A stretch of DNA of 64,000 nt from Arcobacteraceae bacterium (lineage in GTDB: Bacteria; Campylobacterota; Campylobacteria; Campylobacterales; Arcobacteraceae): the NCBI GenBank assembly GCA_023138835.1, contig JAGLOP010000001.1, forward strand, positions 62,001-126,000, written 5' to 3'. Positions within the stretch are counted from its first letter, which is position 1; every line of letters starts with the position of its first letter. Below the pieces are notes generated by a model. The model saw only the letters and a program-made list of their open reading frames with translations. It searched no databases and had not been told where the DNA came from. Both the position numbers and the translations under genes were made by a program. Positions 26,457 through 37,348 of the stretch are shown here, in pieces.

Positions 26457-27719
26457 TTATAGACCAGTCGCACTAAGTGTTTCATACTTATTTGAATATT
26501 GCTGAGCTTCTATTTTTCTCATAGTATCAATTGCAACTTGAACTACAATTAAAACTGCAACCCCTCCAAAATAAAATGGAACACCCATAGCTTGAACTAT
26601 AAGTAAAGGAACAGTTGCAACGAAACCTAAATACATAGAACCCCAAAATGTTAATCTTGATGCTGTTTCATTTAAAAAAGCAGATGTACTTCCTCCAGGA
26701 CGAACACCTGGTATAAATCCACCTTGTCTTTTTAAATTCTCTGCAATATCTTTTGCATTAAATGTAATTGATGCATAAAAATAAGAAAAGAAAACAACAA
26801 ATAAAAACATAACAAGATTAAATGTATAACTTGTCGGATTTAAAAAATCTGCAATCATCAACATATATTCATTTTGACTACTACTAAGAATAGTTGCTGG
26901 AAACATTAAAATAGCAGAAGCAAAAATAACTGGAATAACCCCACTTAAATTTAATTTAATAGGAATATAATTCATAATTTTTTTATTCTGATTTTGCATC
27001 ATAACTTTTCTACTATATGAAACAGGTACTCTTCTCTCTCCTAGTTCAACATAGATAATTCCACCAACTGTTGCTAGAATTATTGCTAAAATTAAAATAA
27101 TAATTAGAAAACTAATTTGACCATTATTAACTAAATCAACTGTACCGCCGATTGCACTTGGAATTGCAGAAACAATACCGGCAAAGATAATTAATGATAT
27201 ACCGTTACCAATACCTCTTTGTGTGATTTGTTCACCAATCCACATAAGCATCATAGTACCAGCTAACATAGAAATAGCTGCAACTGCAACAAATGTATCC
27301 ATATCTATCATAATAGCACTTTGACCAGCTGAACCTGATAATGAATTTAATCCCATTGATACACCAATAGCTTGAACTAATGTAATAACGATTGTAGCAT
27401 AACGAATTATTTGCATATATTTTTGCATACCGTCACGTTCTTTTTTCATTTTACCAAGAGCGGGAAATGTTGCGGCTAAAAGTTCCATAATAATAGATGC
27501 TGTAATATAAGGCATAATACCAAGTGAAATAATACTCAGTCTTTCAACTGCATTACCACTAAACATATTTGCCATACCTAAAGCACTATTTGTACTAGTA
27601 TCAAAAAACTCTTTTACAACACTAATATCAACTCCAGGTACTGGGACATAAGCCAGTACTCTGTATATTAAAATAAAACCTAATGTGATTAAGATTTTAT
27701 TTAATAAGTCTTTATTCAT
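26457..27719 (-). CDS. secY: Protein translocase subunit SecY
   Basis: 420 residues with ten membrane helices. SecY motifs include YRVLAYVPVPGVD in the first helix region, the plug-domain region after it, GISLIIFAGIVSAIP, VELGERRVPVSYSRK on the cytoplasmic loop and FVPGxRPG-type GGFIPGVRPGGSTSAFL. It is the channel of general protein export. It follows rplO by two bases in the spc part of the ribosomal cluster. Confidence 0.97.
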   Translation of the reverse strand: MNKDLLNKILITLGFILIYRVLAYVPVPGVDISVVKEFFDTSTNSALGMANMFSGNAVERLSIISLGIMPYITASIIMELLAATFPALGKMKKERDGMQKYMQIIRYATIVITLVQAIGVSMGLNSLSGSAGQSAIMIDMDTFVAVAAISMLAGTMMLMWIGEQITQRGIGNGISLIIFAGIVSAIPSAIGGTVDLVNNGQISFLIIILILAIILATVGGIIYVELGERRVPVSYSRKVMMQNQNKKIMNYIPIKLNLSGVIPVIFASAILMFPATILSSSQNEYMLMIADFLNPTSYTFNLVMFLFVVFFSYFYASITFNAKDIAENLKRQGGFIPGVRPGGSTSAFLNETASRLTFWGSMYLGFVATVPLLIVQAMGVPFYFGGVAVLIVVQVAIDTMRKIEAQQYSNKYETLSATGL

Positions 27720-27721
27720 AA

Positions 27722-28123
27722 TTACTTACCAGTAGTTGTGATATTTTCGTCTTTGATTTTAGAAGCTAACGCTTTAGCATCTGAACCAATTAATTTAACT
27801 TTTGTAATCTCTTTAGATAATTTGTAAACACTTTTAATTGTTTCAAGTGTAATCTCTTCAAGATTAGCTACTTGTTTAACTTTGTTTACATTAATTGAAT
27901 AAGGTTTAACTACCCTAGATGTAAAACCTACTTTTGGAAGTCTTCTATGAATTGGCTGTTGACCACCTTCAAAACCTCTTTTGATTTTATATCCAGATCT
28001 ACTCTTTTGACCTTTATTACCACGAGTTGCAGTCTTACCCATTCCTGAGCCTTGACCACGACCAACTCTTTTTCTATTTTTAGTACTTCCATCAGCTGGA
28101 CTTAATTGTTCTAAAATTGACAT
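27722..28123 (-). CDS. rplO: Ribosomal protein L15
   Basis: 133 residues. The glycine/arginine-rich start ([20 protein letters not shown]) and [18 protein letters not shown] are typical of L15, with the C-terminal [21 protein letters not shown] late-assembling 50S protein. It lies between rpsE and secY. Confidence 0.96.
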   Translation of the reverse strand: MSILEQLSPADGSTKNRKRVGRGQGSGMGKTATRGNKGQKSRSGYKIKRGFEGGQQPIHRRLPKVGFTSRVVKPYSINVNKVKQVANLEEITLETIKSVYKLSKEITKVKLIGSDAKALASKIKDENITTTGK

Positions 28124-28127
28124 AATT

Positions 28128-28568
28128 CTATCCTTTAATTTTAGCTAATGCTTGTACAGTAGCTTGAACAAGGTTGTTAGGATTATTAGAACCTAAACTT
28201 TTTGCAATAATATCAGTAATACCTGCAAGCTCAAGAACTGGTCTAGCTGCACCACCGGCAATTAGTCCTGTACCCGCACTTGCTGGTTTTAATAATATTC
28301 TACTTGCATTATATTTATGCTCAATATCATGGTTGATAGTTGTACCATTTAAATTAACTGTAACAAGGCTTTTGAAAGCATCATCTAAAGCTTTTTTGAT
28401 AGCATCTGGAACTTCTTTTGCTTTTCCAGTACCCATACCAATAGTACCTTTTTTATCACCAACAACAACTAAAGCAGTAAATCTAAATCTTCTACCACCT
28501 TTTACAACTTTTGTAACACGACCTATATTTACAATCGCTTCTTCAAAATCATCTCTATTAATTGCCAT
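28128..28568 (-). CDS. rpsE: Ribosomal protein S5
   Basis: 146 residues. The double-stranded-RNA-binding-type N-terminal domain shows [21 protein letters not shown] and [17 protein letters not shown]; the C-terminal part shows [25 protein letters not shown]. It is involved in decoding accuracy and mRNA unwinding on the 30S subunit. It follows rplR by two bases. Confidence 0.97.
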   Translation of the reverse strand: MAINRDDFEEAIVNIGRVTKVVKGGRRFRFTALVVVGDKKGTIGMGTGKAKEVPDAIKKALDDAFKSLVTVNLNGTTINHDIEHKYNASRILLKPASAGTGLIAGGAARPVLELAGITDIIAKSLGSNNPNNLVQATVQALAKIKG

Positions 28569-28570
28569 AA

Positions 28571-28930
28571 TTATACCTTAATTCCGTTATCTCTTAATGC
28601 AGATGCAAAAGCTGCAACTACACCATGATACAAGTAACCATTTCTATCTAAAACAATTGTTTCAATTTTTTTAGATTTTAAGTTTTCTGCCATTGCAGCA
28701 GCAACCTGTGCCATATTTTCTTTATTTACAGTTAATTTCATTGCTCTGCTATCAACTGCAGCTAGTGTATTACCAGTAACATCATCAATTGCTTGTGCAT
28801 AAAAATATTTGTTTGACTTAAATACAGATAGTCTAGGCATATCTGCACATCCACTAATCTTACCTCTAATTCTTCTTTTTCTTCTTAGTCTAAGAGAATT
28901 CTTTTTTGATAAATCTTTTGCTCTACTCAT
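28571..28930 (-). CDS. rplR: Ribosomal protein L18
   Basis: 119 residues. [32 protein letters not shown] and the terminal FDR-like [21 protein letters not shown] are conserved. L18 binds 5S rRNA with L5 and L25. It lies between rplF and rpsE. Confidence 0.97.
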   Translation of the reverse strand: MSRAKDLSKKNSLRLRRKRRIRGKISGCADMPRLSVFKSNKYFYAQAIDDVTGNTLAAVDSRAMKLTVNKENMAQVAAAMAENLKSKKIETIVLDRNGYLYHGVVAAFASALRDNGIKV

Positions 28931-28941
28931 ATTTTTATCCC

Positions 28942-29475
28942 CTAACTAGCTGTTTTACCGGCTTTTCTAACGATATGCTCGTCAGTGTACTTAACACCTT
29001 TACCTTTGTACGGTTCTGGTTTTCTGTAGCCTCTAATAATTGCCGCAGTTTGTCCAACTTGTTGTTTACTGCTACCTTTTACATGGATAATATTCTTATC
29101 AACTGTAATTTCTAAACCTTCTGGAATATCATAATTAATTGGGTGTGAATAACCTAATTGTAATTCTAATACTTTACCTTTAACAGCAGCTCTATAACCA
29201 ACACCATTAATCTCTAAAGATTTAGCAAAACCTTTATTAAGACCTTCAATAGCATTATTAGTTAAAGCTCTGTATGTTCCCCAGTAAGCTTTACTTTGTG
29301 CAGTATCACCAACTACAGTAAATGTTACATTACCATCAGTTATCTCTACACCAACTCTATTATGAGTATCTACATCAATTGCCTTTGAGCCTTTTTTTAC
29401 AGATACTATACCATTATTAAAAGTTACTTCAATTCCAGCAGGAATAGTAACAGGTTTTTTTCCAATTCTAGACAT
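28942..29475 (-). CDS. rplF: Ribosomal protein L6
   Basis: 177 residues, two repeated domains. [17 protein letters not shown] at the start and the C-terminal [19 protein letters not shown] are diagnostic. It lies at the base of the L7/L12 stalk in the 50S subunit. It follows rpsH by 9 bases. Confidence 0.97.
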   Translation of the reverse strand: MSRIGKKPVTIPAGIEVTFNNGIVSVKKGSKAIDVDTHNRVGVEITDGNVTFTVVGDTAQSKAYWGTYRALTNNAIEGLNKGFAKSLEINGVGYRAAVKGKVLELQLGYSHPINYDIPEGLEITVDKNIIHVKGSSKQQVGQTAAIIRGYRKPEPYKGKGVKYTDEHIVRKAGKTAS

Positions 29476-29484
29476 AAAACACTC

Positions 29485-29883
29485 CTACCAAACAGAACAA
29501 AGTATTTCACCACCAACATTTAGTTTATAAGCTTCATCATTACTTATAATACCTTTGTTAGTACTTACTACTATTGTTCCGTATCCACTTTTAAAGTTTT
29601 TTAACTCAGAAGCGTTTTTATAAACTCTTCTTCCTGACTTAGAAAGTCTTTTAATTTCATTAATTACACTATTTTCATTATCATCATATTTTAATGTAAC
29701 TTTAATGCTCTTTTTATTGTGCTCACCTTCAACTATGCTAAAACTTTCAACATACTCTTTTTGTTGTAATACATTTACAACACCTTCTACAGTGTTTGAA
29801 TGAATCAGAGTTGTTGTATCAAGTTTTCTCATACTTGCATTTCTAATTCTAGTCAAAGCGTCTGCGATTAAATCATTCATCAT
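29485..29883 (-). CDS. rpsH: Ribosomal protein S8
   Basis: 132 residues. [18 protein letters not shown] at the start, and [20 protein letters not shown] followed by GGEILCSVW at the end. The gene begins with two ATGs in a row, and either could be used. S8 is a primary 16S rRNA binder and the spc autoregulator in E. coli. It lies between rpsN and rplF. Confidence 0.97.
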   Translation of the reverse strand: MMNDLIADALTRIRNASMRKLDTTTLIHSNTVEGVVNVLQQKEYVESFSIVEGEHNKKSIKVTLKYDDNENSVINEIKRLSKSGRRVYKNASELKNFKSGYGTIVVSTNKGIISNDEAYKLNVGGEILCSVW

Positions 29884-29895
29884 GGGCTTTTTCTC

Positions 29896-30081
29896 CTACC
29901 AGCTTGCTTTTCTAACGCCAGGTAATAAACCTTCGTTAGCCATTTTTCTTAAACATATTCTACATACACCAAAATCTCTATATACAGACTTTGGTCTTCC
30001 ACAAATTGAACATCTTGTATAAGCTCTACTTGAAAACTTAGGTGTTCTTTTTGCTTTTGCGATCATTGACTTCTTTGCCAT
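29896..30081 (-). CDS. rpsN: Ribosomal protein S14, zinc-binding (type Z)
   Basis: 61 residues, the short S14 form with a zinc ribbon: CSIC at 21-24 and CRIC later, then [18 protein letters not shown]. It abuts rplE (shared boundary at 30081) and precedes rpsH. A second, zinc-independent copy is not seen in this window. Confidence 0.96.
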   Translation of the reverse strand: MAKKSMIAKAKRTPKFSSRAYTRCSICGRPKSVYRDFGVCRICLRKMANEGLLPGVRKASW

Positions 30082-30629
30082 TATGCTCTCCCTTTAGTAA
30101 ATGGAACTCCAACAAGTTCTAATAATTTGAACGCTTGTTCGTCACTATTTGTTGTTGTTGCAATTGAAATATTCATACCGTGAGTTTTAATAATATTATC
30201 AAACTCAACTTCTGGGAACATTAATTGTTCATCTAAACCAAAGTTAAAGTTACCGTGACCATCAAAACCATTTCTGTTAAGTCCTCTAAAATCCTTAACT
30301 CTTGGAAGTGCAATAGAACATAACTTATCAACAAATGTATACATTTGCTCGCCTCTTAAAGTTACTTTAATTCCAACAGGTGTATTTTCTCGCACCTTAA
30401 ATCCAGCAACAGACTTTTTAGACATTACAGTTAATGCTTTTTGACCGGCAATTAAAGAGATAGTATCACACATATTTTGCATTAACTTACTATCTTTCAT
30501 AGCTTCACCTGCCCCTACAGAAATTGTTACTTTTTCTAAAGCTGCTGTTAACATTGTATTTTGTTTAAACTCAGCTTCTAAAGCCGGTTTAATTTCACTT
30601 TTATATCTTTCAAATAATCTAGCTGCCAT
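30081..30629 (-). CDS. rplE: Ribosomal protein L5
   Basis: About 182 residues. Conserved parts include [35 protein letters not shown] and [20 protein letters not shown]. It binds 5S rRNA. I choose the ATG at 30629, which has an AGAAGGTG ribosome-binding site inside the rplX 3' end. A GTG three codons earlier (30638) would overlap rplX and is less well placed. Confidence 0.95.
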   Translation of the reverse strand: MAARLFERYKSEIKPALEAEFKQNTMLTAALEKVTISVGAGEAMKDSKLMQNMCDTISLIAGQKALTVMSKKSVAGFKVRENTPVGIKVTLRGEQMYTFVDKLCSIALPRVKDFRGLNRNGFDGHGNFNFGLDEQLMFPEVEFDNIIKTHGMNISIATTTNSDEQAFKLLELVGVPFTKGRA

Positions 30630-30630
30630 C

Positions 30631-30870
30631 TTATTCACCTTCTACTTTTGTTACATTAGAGATATCAATTGGCATCTCTTTGTTTACAAAACCACCATCT
30701 GGGTTTTTATCTTGGTCAGGCTTAATTGTTTTTTTAGCTATTTTACAATCTTTAACGATAACTTTACCTTCAGTTGGTAATACAGCTAAAACTTCACCAG
30801 TTTTACCTTTATCATCTCCAGCTAAAATTCTTACAGTATCACCTGTTTTAATTTTTAATTTAGTTGCCAT
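30631..30870 (-). CDS. rplX: Ribosomal protein L24
   Basis: 79 residues. A KOW motif begins the protein ([25 protein letters not shown]), followed by [19 protein letters not shown] and the C-terminal PIDISNV. It is an assembly initiator of the 50S subunit. Its start and the rplN stop share base 30870. Confidence 0.96.
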   Translation of the reverse strand: MATKLKIKTGDTVRILAGDDKGKTGEVLAVLPTEGKVIVKDCKIAKKTIKPDQDKNPDGGFVNKEMPIDISNVTKVEGE

Positions 30871-31241
30871 TATAATACCTCCGGAGCAAGTGAAACGATT
30901 TTCATAAAACCAGAATATCTTACTTCTCTTGCAACTGGTCCAAAGATTCTTGTCCCAATTGGTTCTTTTTTAGCATCAAGTATAACTGCAGCATTGTCAT
31001 CAAATCTAATTAAAGACCCGTTTTCTCTTTGAACCTCTTTATGAGTTCTTACTACAACAGCTTTTACTACTTGACCTTTTTTAACTTTTCCACCATGTGG
31101 AATAGCTTTTTTTACAGATGCTACGATAACATCTCCAACAGATGCATATCTTCTCTTAGATCCACCAAGAACTTTGATACACATGATCTCTTTTGCACCA
31201 CTATTGTCTGCAACTTTAAGTCTTGTAAAACCTTGTATCAT
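30870..31241 (-). CDS. rplN: Ribosomal protein L14
   Basis: 123 residues. [20 protein letters not shown] at the start and [13 protein letters not shown] near the end are highly conserved. It forms part of the inter-subunit bridge B8. It overlaps rpsQ and rplX by one base each. Confidence 0.97.
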   Translation of the reverse strand: MIQGFTRLKVADNSGAKEIMCIKVLGGSKRRYASVGDVIVASVKKAIPHGGKVKKGQVVKAVVVRTHKEVQRENGSLIRFDDNAAVILDAKKEPIGTRIFGPVAREVRYSGFMKIVSLAPEVL

Positions 31242-31495
31242 TAATTAACTCCTCTAGAAACTATCGTTTTTAATCTAAAAGATTTAGTTTTTGATAATGG
31301 TCTACATTCAATAGCAATAACTGTATCACCTTCATTTACTTCATTTTTTTCATCATGAATTAAATACTTTTTAAATCTTCTTACAGTTTTGTGGTATCTT
31401 GGGTGTAAAACTCTTCTTTCAACTAAAACTGAAACTGTTTTATCACCACTTCTTTTTACCACAACACCTTGGATTTCTCTTTTGTGTGTACTCAT
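31241..31495 (-). CDS. rpsQ: Ribosomal protein S17
   Basis: 84 residues. [20 protein letters not shown], the S17 signature [20 protein letters not shown], and an OB fold. A 16S rRNA 5'-domain binder. It lies between rpmC and rplN. Confidence 0.97.
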   Translation of the reverse strand: MSTHKREIQGVVVKRSGDKTVSVLVERRVLHPRYHKTVRRFKKYLIHDEKNEVNEGDTVIAIECRPLSKTKSFRLKTIVSRGVN

Positions 31496-31504
31496 TTGTA
31501 ATCC

Positions 31505-31696
31505 TTACTTCGCACTAGCTGCTGTAATAGCAGTTTGAATTCTTGCGATATCTTTTTTAGTCGTTCTTAATTCAGTAGTGTTAGTTAATTGCATTGTTTT
31601 AAGCTTAGTTTTAAGCTCAAAAAGTAGCACCTTTTTCTCTTTTAACATCTCATTTAACTCTTGTGAGCTTTTAGTATTAATATCAGTATATTTCAT
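31505..31696 (-). CDS. rpmC: Ribosomal protein L29
   Basis: 63 residues from the ATG at 31696 (a GTG two codons upstream is less likely). [20 protein letters not shown] and [10 protein letters not shown] are typical of the two-helix L29. It sits at the exit tunnel next to L23. The start lies inside the 3' end of rplP. Confidence 0.94.
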   Translation of the reverse strand: MKYTDINTKSSQELNEMLKEKKVLLFELKTKLKTMQLTNTTELRTTKKDIARIQTAITAASAK

Positions 31697-32108
31697 TTTC
31701 ACTCTCTCTAGTTACAATTTTTGTTTTAAATGGAAGTTTATGTTTAGCTAAAGTTAAAGCTTCTCTAGCTAAATCTTCATCTACTCCACCCATCTCAAAA
31801 CAAATTCTACCTGGCTTAATATTCATAACCCATTTATCAACAGATCCCTTACCTTTACCCATTCTAGTTTCTAGCGGTTTTGCAGTAAGTGGTTTAGCTG
31901 GGAATACCATGATCCATACTTTACCTTGTCTATTAATTTTTCTTGTCATTGCAACTCTTGAAGCTTCGATTTGTCTAGAATCAATTCTACCATGCTCTAT
32001 CGCTTTAAGCCCAATGCTACCATAAGCTAATGTATTGGCTTTAGCAGATTTACCTCTGTTTCGCCCTTTCATTACTTTTCTATATTTTGTTCTTTTAGGC
32101 ATTAACAT
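31683..32108 (-). CDS. rplP: Ribosomal protein L16
   Basis: 141 residues. [20 protein letters not shown] at the start, then [21 protein letters not shown] and the C-terminal [13 protein letters not shown]. It organises the A-site region of the 50S subunit. The first ATG (32108) is kept because the GAGG in the rpsC 3' end is 9 bases upstream; the ATG two codons later is possible. It overlaps rpmC. Confidence 0.96.
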   Translation of the reverse strand: MLMPKRTKYRKVMKGRNRGKSAKANTLAYGSIGLKAIEHGRIDSRQIEASRVAMTRKINRQGKVWIMVFPAKPLTAKPLETRMGKGKGSVDKWVMNIKPGRICFEMGGVDEDLAREALTLAKHKLPFKTKIVTRESENEIY

Positions 32109-32110
32109 AA

Positions 32111-32806
32111 TTATTTACCTCTTCTCTTTGATGGTCTTTTTTTGCTATCATCATCTGTTCTTTCAACTGGAACACCTTTTGCAAGTACTTCACCTTTGAA
32201 AATCCAAACTTTAATACCGATACAACCATAAGTTGTATGACCTTCAGCAAAACCATAATCAATTCTAGCTCTTAAAGTATGTAAAGGAACTCTACCTTCT
32301 AAATACCACTCAGTTCTAGCCATTTCAGCTCCACCAAGTCTACCAGAAACAGACACTTTAATACCTTTAGCTCCACCTTTGATTGCATTTTGCATAACTC
32401 TTTTCATAGCTCTTCTAAATGCAACTCTTCTCTCTAATTGTTGAGCTACATTTTCAGCAGCTAACTGAGCAGAGATGAAAGGTTTTCTTTCCTCTTTAAT
32501 GTTAACAGCAACTTCTCTACCTACTAAATTAGCAAGATTAGTTTTAAGCTTCTCAACATCAGCACCTTTTTTACCAATAATGATACCAGGTCTTGCAGCA
32601 ACAACAGTAACTCTAACTTTCTTAGCAGTTCTCTCAATTATTGTTTGTGCGATTCCAGCATAGTAAAGTTCTTTTTTAACGAACTTTCTAATTTTATCAT
32701 CTTCAGCAACATTAGCTGGCATTTTATTAAAACTTGGAAACCATCTTGATTCCCAATTTCTATTGATACCAAGTCTTAGTCCAATTGGATTTACTTTTTG
32801 ACCCAT
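32111..32806 (-). CDS. rpsC: Ribosomal protein S3
   Basis: 231 residues. The N-terminal KH domain ([20 protein letters not shown]) and the C-terminal domain ([40 protein letters not shown]) are both complete. It forms part of the mRNA entry channel and helicase site. It shares its start base with the rplV stop. Confidence 0.97.
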   Translation of the reverse strand: MGQKVNPIGLRLGINRNWESRWFPSFNKMPANVAEDDKIRKFVKKELYYAGIAQTIIERTAKKVRVTVVAARPGIIIGKKGADVEKLKTNLANLVGREVAVNIKEERKPFISAQLAAENVAQQLERRVAFRRAMKRVMQNAIKGGAKGIKVSVSGRLGGAEMARTEWYLEGRVPLHTLRARIDYGFAEGHTTYGCIGIKVWIFKGEVLAKGVPVERTDDDSKKRPSKRRGK

Positions 32807-33135
32807 TACTTGTCTCCTTCTATAGCATTTACTTCAACCATAATATGAGCCATTGGCTTATGTTTTGGAGATGCGCTACCTCTAGCTCTTGGAGTAAATC
32901 TTTTAAGCACAGGCCCACGATCAACTCTACAACTTGTAACAATTGCACCTTCTGGCTCTAAACCTGAATTTGCAACAGCAGATGCGATTACTTTTGAAAT
33001 AATTCCAGCTGCTTTATTTGGTGTGAATTCTAAAGATGCAATTGCAACTTCTGCGTTCATACCCTGTACTTCTCTTGCTATCAATCTTGCTTTTAATGGC
33101 GCGATTCTAACAAATTTTAATACTGCTTTACCCAT
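32806..33135 (-). CDS. rplV: Ribosomal protein L22
   Basis: 109 residues. [20 protein letters not shown] and the hairpin end [19 protein letters not shown]-like segment ([18 protein letters not shown]) fit L22, whose beta hairpin lines the exit tunnel. It overlaps rpsS and rpsC by one base each. Confidence 0.96.
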   Translation of the reverse strand: MGKAVLKFVRIAPLKARLIAREVQGMNAEVAIASLEFTPNKAAGIISKVIASAVANSGLEPEGAIVTSCRVDRGPVLKRFTPRARGSASPKHKPMAHIMVEVNAIEGDK

Positions 33136-33413
33136 TATCCAACCTTTCTTTGTACAGAACCTTTATGTCCTCTGAAAGTTCTAGTAGGAGCAAATTCACC
33201 TAATTTATAACCAATATGGTTTTCAGTGATATTTACAGGTACGAAATTTCTTCCATTATGTACAGTAAAAGTTAAACCGATCATATCAGGTAAAACCATA
33301 CTTCTTCTTGACCAAGTTTTGATTGGTTTTTTATCACCAGACTCAATTGCTTTAGCAACTTTTTTTGCTAAATGAGCATCAACAAATGGACCTTTTTTTA
33401 TACTTCTAGCCAT
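33135..33413 (-). CDS. rpsS: Ribosomal protein S19
   Basis: 92 residues. [36 protein letters not shown] and [11 protein letters not shown]-type [16 protein letters not shown] are conserved. It sits in the 30S head with S13. It lies between rplB and rplV. Confidence 0.97.
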   Translation of the reverse strand: MARSIKKGPFVDAHLAKKVAKAIESGDKKPIKTWSRRSMVLPDMIGLTFTVHNGRNFVPVNITENHIGYKLGEFAPTRTFRGHKGSVQRKVG

Positions 33414-33423
33414 GTTTTACCCC

Positions 33424-34251
33424 TTACTTCTTTCTTCTTGATATGATTAATTTATCACTAGCTTTTTTCTTTCTAGTTTTATAACCTTTAGTTGGCATAC
33501 CCCAAGGAGTAACTGGATGTCTTCCTGAGTTAGTTTTACCTTCACCACCACCATGAGGGTGATCAATAGGGTTCATTGCTGACCCTCTAGTTTGAGGTCT
33601 TTTACCCATATGTCTTTGTCTACCAGCTTTACCGATTACAGTATTACTAAAGTCTTCATTTCCAACTATACCAATAGTAGCAATACAAACACCAAGGATT
33701 TTTCTCATTTCACCACTTGGAAGTCTCATAATTACATACTTGTCTTCTCTACCCATAACTTGAGCATAACCACCAGCACTTCTAGCGATTTGTCCACCTT
33801 TACCAGGCTTCATCTCAATATTATGTACCATAGTACCAACAGGGATATTAACTAATCTCATTGCATTACCAGGTAAAATATCAAGTCCAGATTCTGCAGC
33901 TTGTACAGAAGCACCTACTTGTAATCCACTTGGTTGTAAGATATATCTTTTATCACCATCAGCATAAGTAACTAAACAAATTCTACAGTTTCTGTATGGG
34001 TCATACTCAATTGTTGATACAACACCTGGTATACCGAATTTATTTCTTTTAAAATCAATAATTCTATATTGTTTTGGAGCACCTGCTTGTCTATGTCTAG
34101 ACGTAATTCTACCGTGATTATTTCTACCAGCAGTTGATTTAACTTTTACTAAAAGTGATCTAACTGTTGCTTTAGAAGTAATATCACCAGAATCCATCAC
34201 TGCCATAAATCTTCTAGCAGGAGTTATCGGTCTAAATTTTTTAATTGCCAT
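33424..34251 (-). CDS. rplB: Ribosomal protein L2
   Basis: 275 residues. [28 protein letters not shown]-like [20 protein letters not shown], and the C-terminal [20 protein letters not shown] containing the histidine region implicated in peptidyl transfer. It is a core 50S protein, between rplW and rpsS. Confidence 0.97.
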   Translation of the reverse strand: MAIKKFRPITPARRFMAVMDSGDITSKATVRSLLVKVKSTAGRNNHGRITSRHRQAGAPKQYRIIDFKRNKFGIPGVVSTIEYDPYRNCRICLVTYADGDKRYILQPSGLQVGASVQAAESGLDILPGNAMRLVNIPVGTMVHNIEMKPGKGGQIARSAGGYAQVMGREDKYVIMRLPSGEMRKILGVCIATIGIVGNEDFSNTVIGKAGRQRHMGKRPQTRGSAMNPIDHPHGGGEGKTNSGRHPVTPWGMPTKGYKTRKKKASDKLIISRRKK

Positions 34252-34261
34252 TCATTCCCCC

Positions 34262-34543
34262 TTATGCCGAAAGGTTCGCTATTTCAGCGCCCTCTGGTAA
34301 AGTAACATAGAATTTTTTGAAATCTGGTCTTCGACCTTGAATTCCTTTAAATCTTTTAGCTTTACCCTCTTGTCTTAAAGAGTTAACTTTTTTAGGAGTA
34401 ACACCAAAGTATTCTCTAAAAACCTCTTTTAAACTGTTCTTAGTCATTCTAGGACTTGTTTGTACTACAATAACACCATTTTCTTGAAGCTCAATTGTCT
34501 TCTCAGTATAAATGATTGATTTTATATCAGTAATATCTGCCAT
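34262..34543 (-). CDS. rplW: Ribosomal protein L23
   Basis: 93 residues. [20 protein letters not shown] at the start, [20 protein letters not shown] in the middle. It is the docking site for trigger factor and SRP at the exit tunnel. It lies between rplD and rplB. Confidence 0.96.
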   Translation of the reverse strand: MADITDIKSIIYTEKTIELQENGVIVVQTSPRMTKNSLKEVFREYFGVTPKKVNSLRQEGKAKRFKGIQGRRPDFKKFYVTLPEGAEIANLSA

Positions 34544-34553
34544 TTTTATACCC

Positions 34554-35156
34554 TTATACTAGTGCATCTATAACTGCTTTTTCAATCAATACTGATCTAT
34601 AAGCTGCTACTAAATATGCATTTAATTCTGATTTTTCAATCATATAACAATTTTTAACATTTCTGAAAGCTAAGTATGTTTTTTCATCAAATGAATCAAC
34701 TACTATTAAAGTATCTCTTTGCCCTACTTTGTTAAAAATCGCAACCGCGTCTTTTGTTTTACCAGATTCAACTTTAATAGAATCTGTAATAAATAATTTT
34801 TCAGCTTTTGCTTGCTCATTAAGAGCATATTTTAAAGCTAAAACTTTTTGTTTTTTGTTAATCTTTTGAACATAGTTTCGTTTAGATGGACCAAATACTT
34901 GACCCCCACCAACAAATAAAGGAGATCTTAATGTTCCCCATCTAGCTCCACCAGAACCTTTTTGAGCTTTTGGTTTTTTACCACCACCACTTACAGCAGA
35001 TCTATTTTTAACTCTAGCTGTGTTTGCTCTTAAAGATGCAAGGTGAGACTTAACATATAAATGTAAGTTGTGAGAATTGATCTCATCAAACTTTTCTGGT
35101 AAATCATAACTTGTTTTACTTTTAGCAAAACTTTTTGTTAATACTACTGCGCTCAT
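34554..35156 (-). CDS. rplD: Ribosomal protein L4
   Basis: 200 residues. The extended tunnel loop [20 protein letters not shown] followed by [20 protein letters not shown] is diagnostic. In E. coli L4 also regulates the S10 operon; the short leader here gives no clear sign of that. It starts at the base where rplC stops. Confidence 0.96.
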   Translation of the reverse strand: MSAVVLTKSFAKSKTSYDLPEKFDEINSHNLHLYVKSHLASLRANTARVKNRSAVSGGGKKPKAQKGSGGARWGTLRSPLFVGGGQVFGPSKRNYVQKINKKQKVLALKYALNEQAKAEKLFITDSIKVESGKTKDAVAIFNKVGQRDTLIVVDSFDEKTYLAFRNVKNCYMIEKSELNAYLVAAYRSVLIEKAVIDALV

Positions 35157-35731
35157 TATGCTATCCTTACTCTACCAAGTGTTCCATTTGCACCAGCAAC
35201 TGAACCCTTTAATACTAAAATTCCAGTTTCTGCATCAAATGATACAATATCATTTTTATGAGTTGTTGTTGCACAACCATAATGACCTGGCATTTTCTTA
35301 CCTCTCATAACTCTACCTGGCCACTCAGCATTACCAATAGAACCAGTTGTTCTACCCATTCTATGACCATGTGATGCTCTACCACCTGCAAAGTTCCATC
35401 TTTTTACAACACCAGCAAAACCTCTACCTTTTGTTTTAAAAGTAGATTTAACTGTAACACCTTCTACTAATGCAGACACATCTTGGTCTCCAGCTTCAGT
35501 ATTTGAAGATTGAACTGTTGCAAATCTATTAAATTCTTTGCTTAAGTTATATTTATTTTGTTGACCTTCAATAGTTTTATTGAATTTCTTTCCTGATGCA
35601 TAAGATACAATTGCTGTACCGTCTTCTGCTACTTCACAAACTTTAGTATCAAGTACTTTTACAAGTGTAACAGGTATAGCTGGTACAGTAATAGTTCTAC
35701 TCATACCGATTTTTTCTACGATAAATTCCAT
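35156..35731 (-). CDS. rplC: Ribosomal protein L3
   Basis: 191 residues. GMSRTI at the start and [20 protein letters not shown], with [13 protein letters not shown], are typical. It is an early-assembly 50S protein close to the peptidyl-transferase centre. It is shorter than the E. coli form at the N-terminal side. It lies between rpsJ and rplD. Confidence 0.96.
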   Translation of the reverse strand: MEFIVEKIGMSRTITVPAIPVTLVKVLDTKVCEVAEDGTAIVSYASGKKFNKTIEGQQNKYNLSKEFNRFATVQSSNTEAGDQDVSALVEGVTVKSTFKTKGRGFAGVVKRWNFAGGRASHGHRMGRTTGSIGNAEWPGRVMRGKKMPGHYGCATTTHKNDIVSFDAETGILVLKGSVAGANGTLGRVRIA

Positions 35732-35744
35732 CTATATTCCTTTC

Positions 35745-36059
35745 TTACTCTTGACCCATTGATCTAACTTCAACATCAACTTCAGGAGCTAAGTCTAGTT
35801 TCATTAATGAATCTACAGTATCAGGTGTACTTGACACGATATCTATAATTCTTGAATGAATTCTAATCTCAAATTGCTCTCTGGCATCTTTGTTAACATG
35901 TGGAGACTTAAGAACTGTGTATCTTCTGATCTTAGTTGGCATTGGAATTGGCCCAATAAGTTCAGCACCTGTTCTTTTAACAGCTTCTGTGATAGAAGCA
36001 ACAGAACGATCTAGTACTCTATGATCGTATGCTTTTAGTTTTAATCTAATCTTTTCCAT
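35745..36059 (-). CDS. rpsJ: Ribosomal protein S10
   Basis: 104 residues. [40 protein letters not shown] and [20 protein letters not shown] are conserved. It is part of the 30S head and also the NusE antitermination factor. It is the first gene of the cluster, with a ribosome-binding site (AAAGGAAAAAA) upstream and a consensus promoter about 77 bases before the ATG. Confidence 0.97.
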   Translation of the reverse strand: MEKIRLKLKAYDHRVLDRSVASITEAVKRTGAELIGPIPMPTKIRRYTVLKSPHVNKDAREQFEIRIHSRIIDIVSSTPDTVDSLMKLDLAPEVDVEVRSMGQE

Positions 36060-36136
36060 TTTTTTCCTTTAAAGAACTCGTTAGCCCCATTGTCTATCTT
36101 CTGATAAACGCAACTCTAACTAATGTATGGACGCGG

Positions 36137-36165
36137 ATTATATCCAAAGTAAACTAAGTTGTCAA
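36137..36165 (-). promoter_or_regulatory. Consensus promoter of the S10 ribosomal operon
   Basis: On the minus strand TTGACA (36165-36160), a 17-base spacer and TATAAT (36142-36137), an exact sigma-70 consensus. The expected leader before rpsJ is about 70 bases. It would drive all genes down to infA. Confidence 0.9.
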
Positions 36166-36257
36166 TGATATAGTATGAATTTATAAAAATATTGTAATTT
36201 TATTTCCTTTTAAAAAGGAATAGTATATAATTTTACATAACAATTAGAAAGGTACTC

Positions 36258-37343
36258 TTGCAAAATATTTTAGATAAGCTATATGAGGTAAATTTTGAAA
36301 AAGTTTTTCCACTTCAGCGAAAAGTAGAAATAACTTATCCATATACTATAATTAAAGGTTCTCCTAAAAGTGGAAAGAGTTATTTGATATTTGATTATTT
36401 AAAGCAATATAAAAATGAACAATACTTATATATAGATTTAAACGATATGAGAATAGATAAAAATACAATCTTTTACAATCTTGATAGATTTTTATTACAA
36501 AATAGAGATATTGAAATACTGGTACTTGACAATATAATAAGTTTGCCAAATGATTTTTTTAAACATTTAAGCATTTTAAAAAGTTTAATTATATCAACTT
36601 CATATGATATATCTTACAAAAATTTTAAAACTGTTCTTTTACAGCCTCTTGACTTTGAAGAGTTTATTTTATTTGACACAAAGCATCACAATACTACTAA
36701 TAAATTTAACAGTTTTTTAAAATACGGAAACTTTCCGGAAATTGTACAATTTAATGAAACAAAACAACTTCATAGAAATCAAGAGATTCTACAATTAATC
36801 ACTCAAAATAAAATTGAATTAGAAATTTTAAAACTTTTAATAAAATCAAGTGGTGAATTAAAATCAATATTTCAACTTTTTAATACTTTAAAAAAATCAT
36901 ATAAAATATCTAAAGATATGTTCTATAAAACATCTAAACAATTTGAATTAAATTTTATAATATTTTTTTGTCAAAAATATGAACAACCTAAAGCAACTAA
37001 AAGAATCTATTGTTATAACCATGCTTTAATTGATGCTGTTAATATTAATAAAAAATTTCAAAATATATTTTCAAATATGATTTTTCTTGAATTAAACAAA
37101 ATTTATAAAAATATTTACTATCTTGATAACATTGATTTTTATATAGAAGAAAACCACTCTATAATATTAAGTATTCCTTTTTTTGCCGATCATATTTCAT
37201 TGTCAGCAAAAATATTACCAAGCTTAGAACAATATGATATAACAAATATCACTATCATTACTATAAGTACAGAAAAAACTGTCTTTATAGATGATATAGA
37301 GTGTGAAGTGATACCTTTTTATGAATGGGCATTAGGGTTATAA
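36258..37343 (+). CDS. Orphan P-loop ATPase (AAA-type, DUF4143-like)
   Basis: 361 residues. Walker A is GSPKSGKS at 34-41 and a Walker-B-like strand is EILVLDNII near 85. The second half includes a stretch that looks like a winged helix (LLIKSSGELKSIFQLFNTLK) and a C-terminal nuclease-like beta region (FYIEENHSIILSIPFF, EYDITNIT-like). The overall plan matches the ATPases with a C-terminal DUF4143/nuclease-like domain found singly in many bacteria. The start is TTG at 36258, with GAAAGG 7 bases upstream. It stands alone between the S10 promoter region and a convergent BON gene. Function unknown. Confidence 0.65.
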   Translation: MQNILDKLYEVNFEKVFPLQRKVEITYPYTIIKGSPKSGKSYLIFDYLKQYKNEQYLYIDLNDMRIDKNTIFYNLDRFLLQNRDIEILVLDNIISLPNDFFKHLSILKSLIISTSYDISYKNFKTVLLQPLDFEEFILFDTKHHNTTNKFNSFLKYGNFPEIVQFNETKQLHRNQEILQLITQNKIELEILKLLIKSSGELKSIFQLFNTLKKSYKISKDMFYKTSKQFELNFIIFFCQKYEQPKATKRIYCYNHALIDAVNINKKFQNIFSNMIFLELNKIYKNIYYLDNIDFYIEENHSIILSIPFFADHISLSAKILPSLEQYDITNITIITISTEKTVFIDDIECEVIPFYEWALGL

Positions 37344-37348
37344 AACCC

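Noticed and set aside
15718-36059. Overlapping antisense reading frames in the ribosomal clusters
   Set aside because: They lie opposite to or out of frame with well-supported ribosomal genes and show no family features or ribosome-binding sites.
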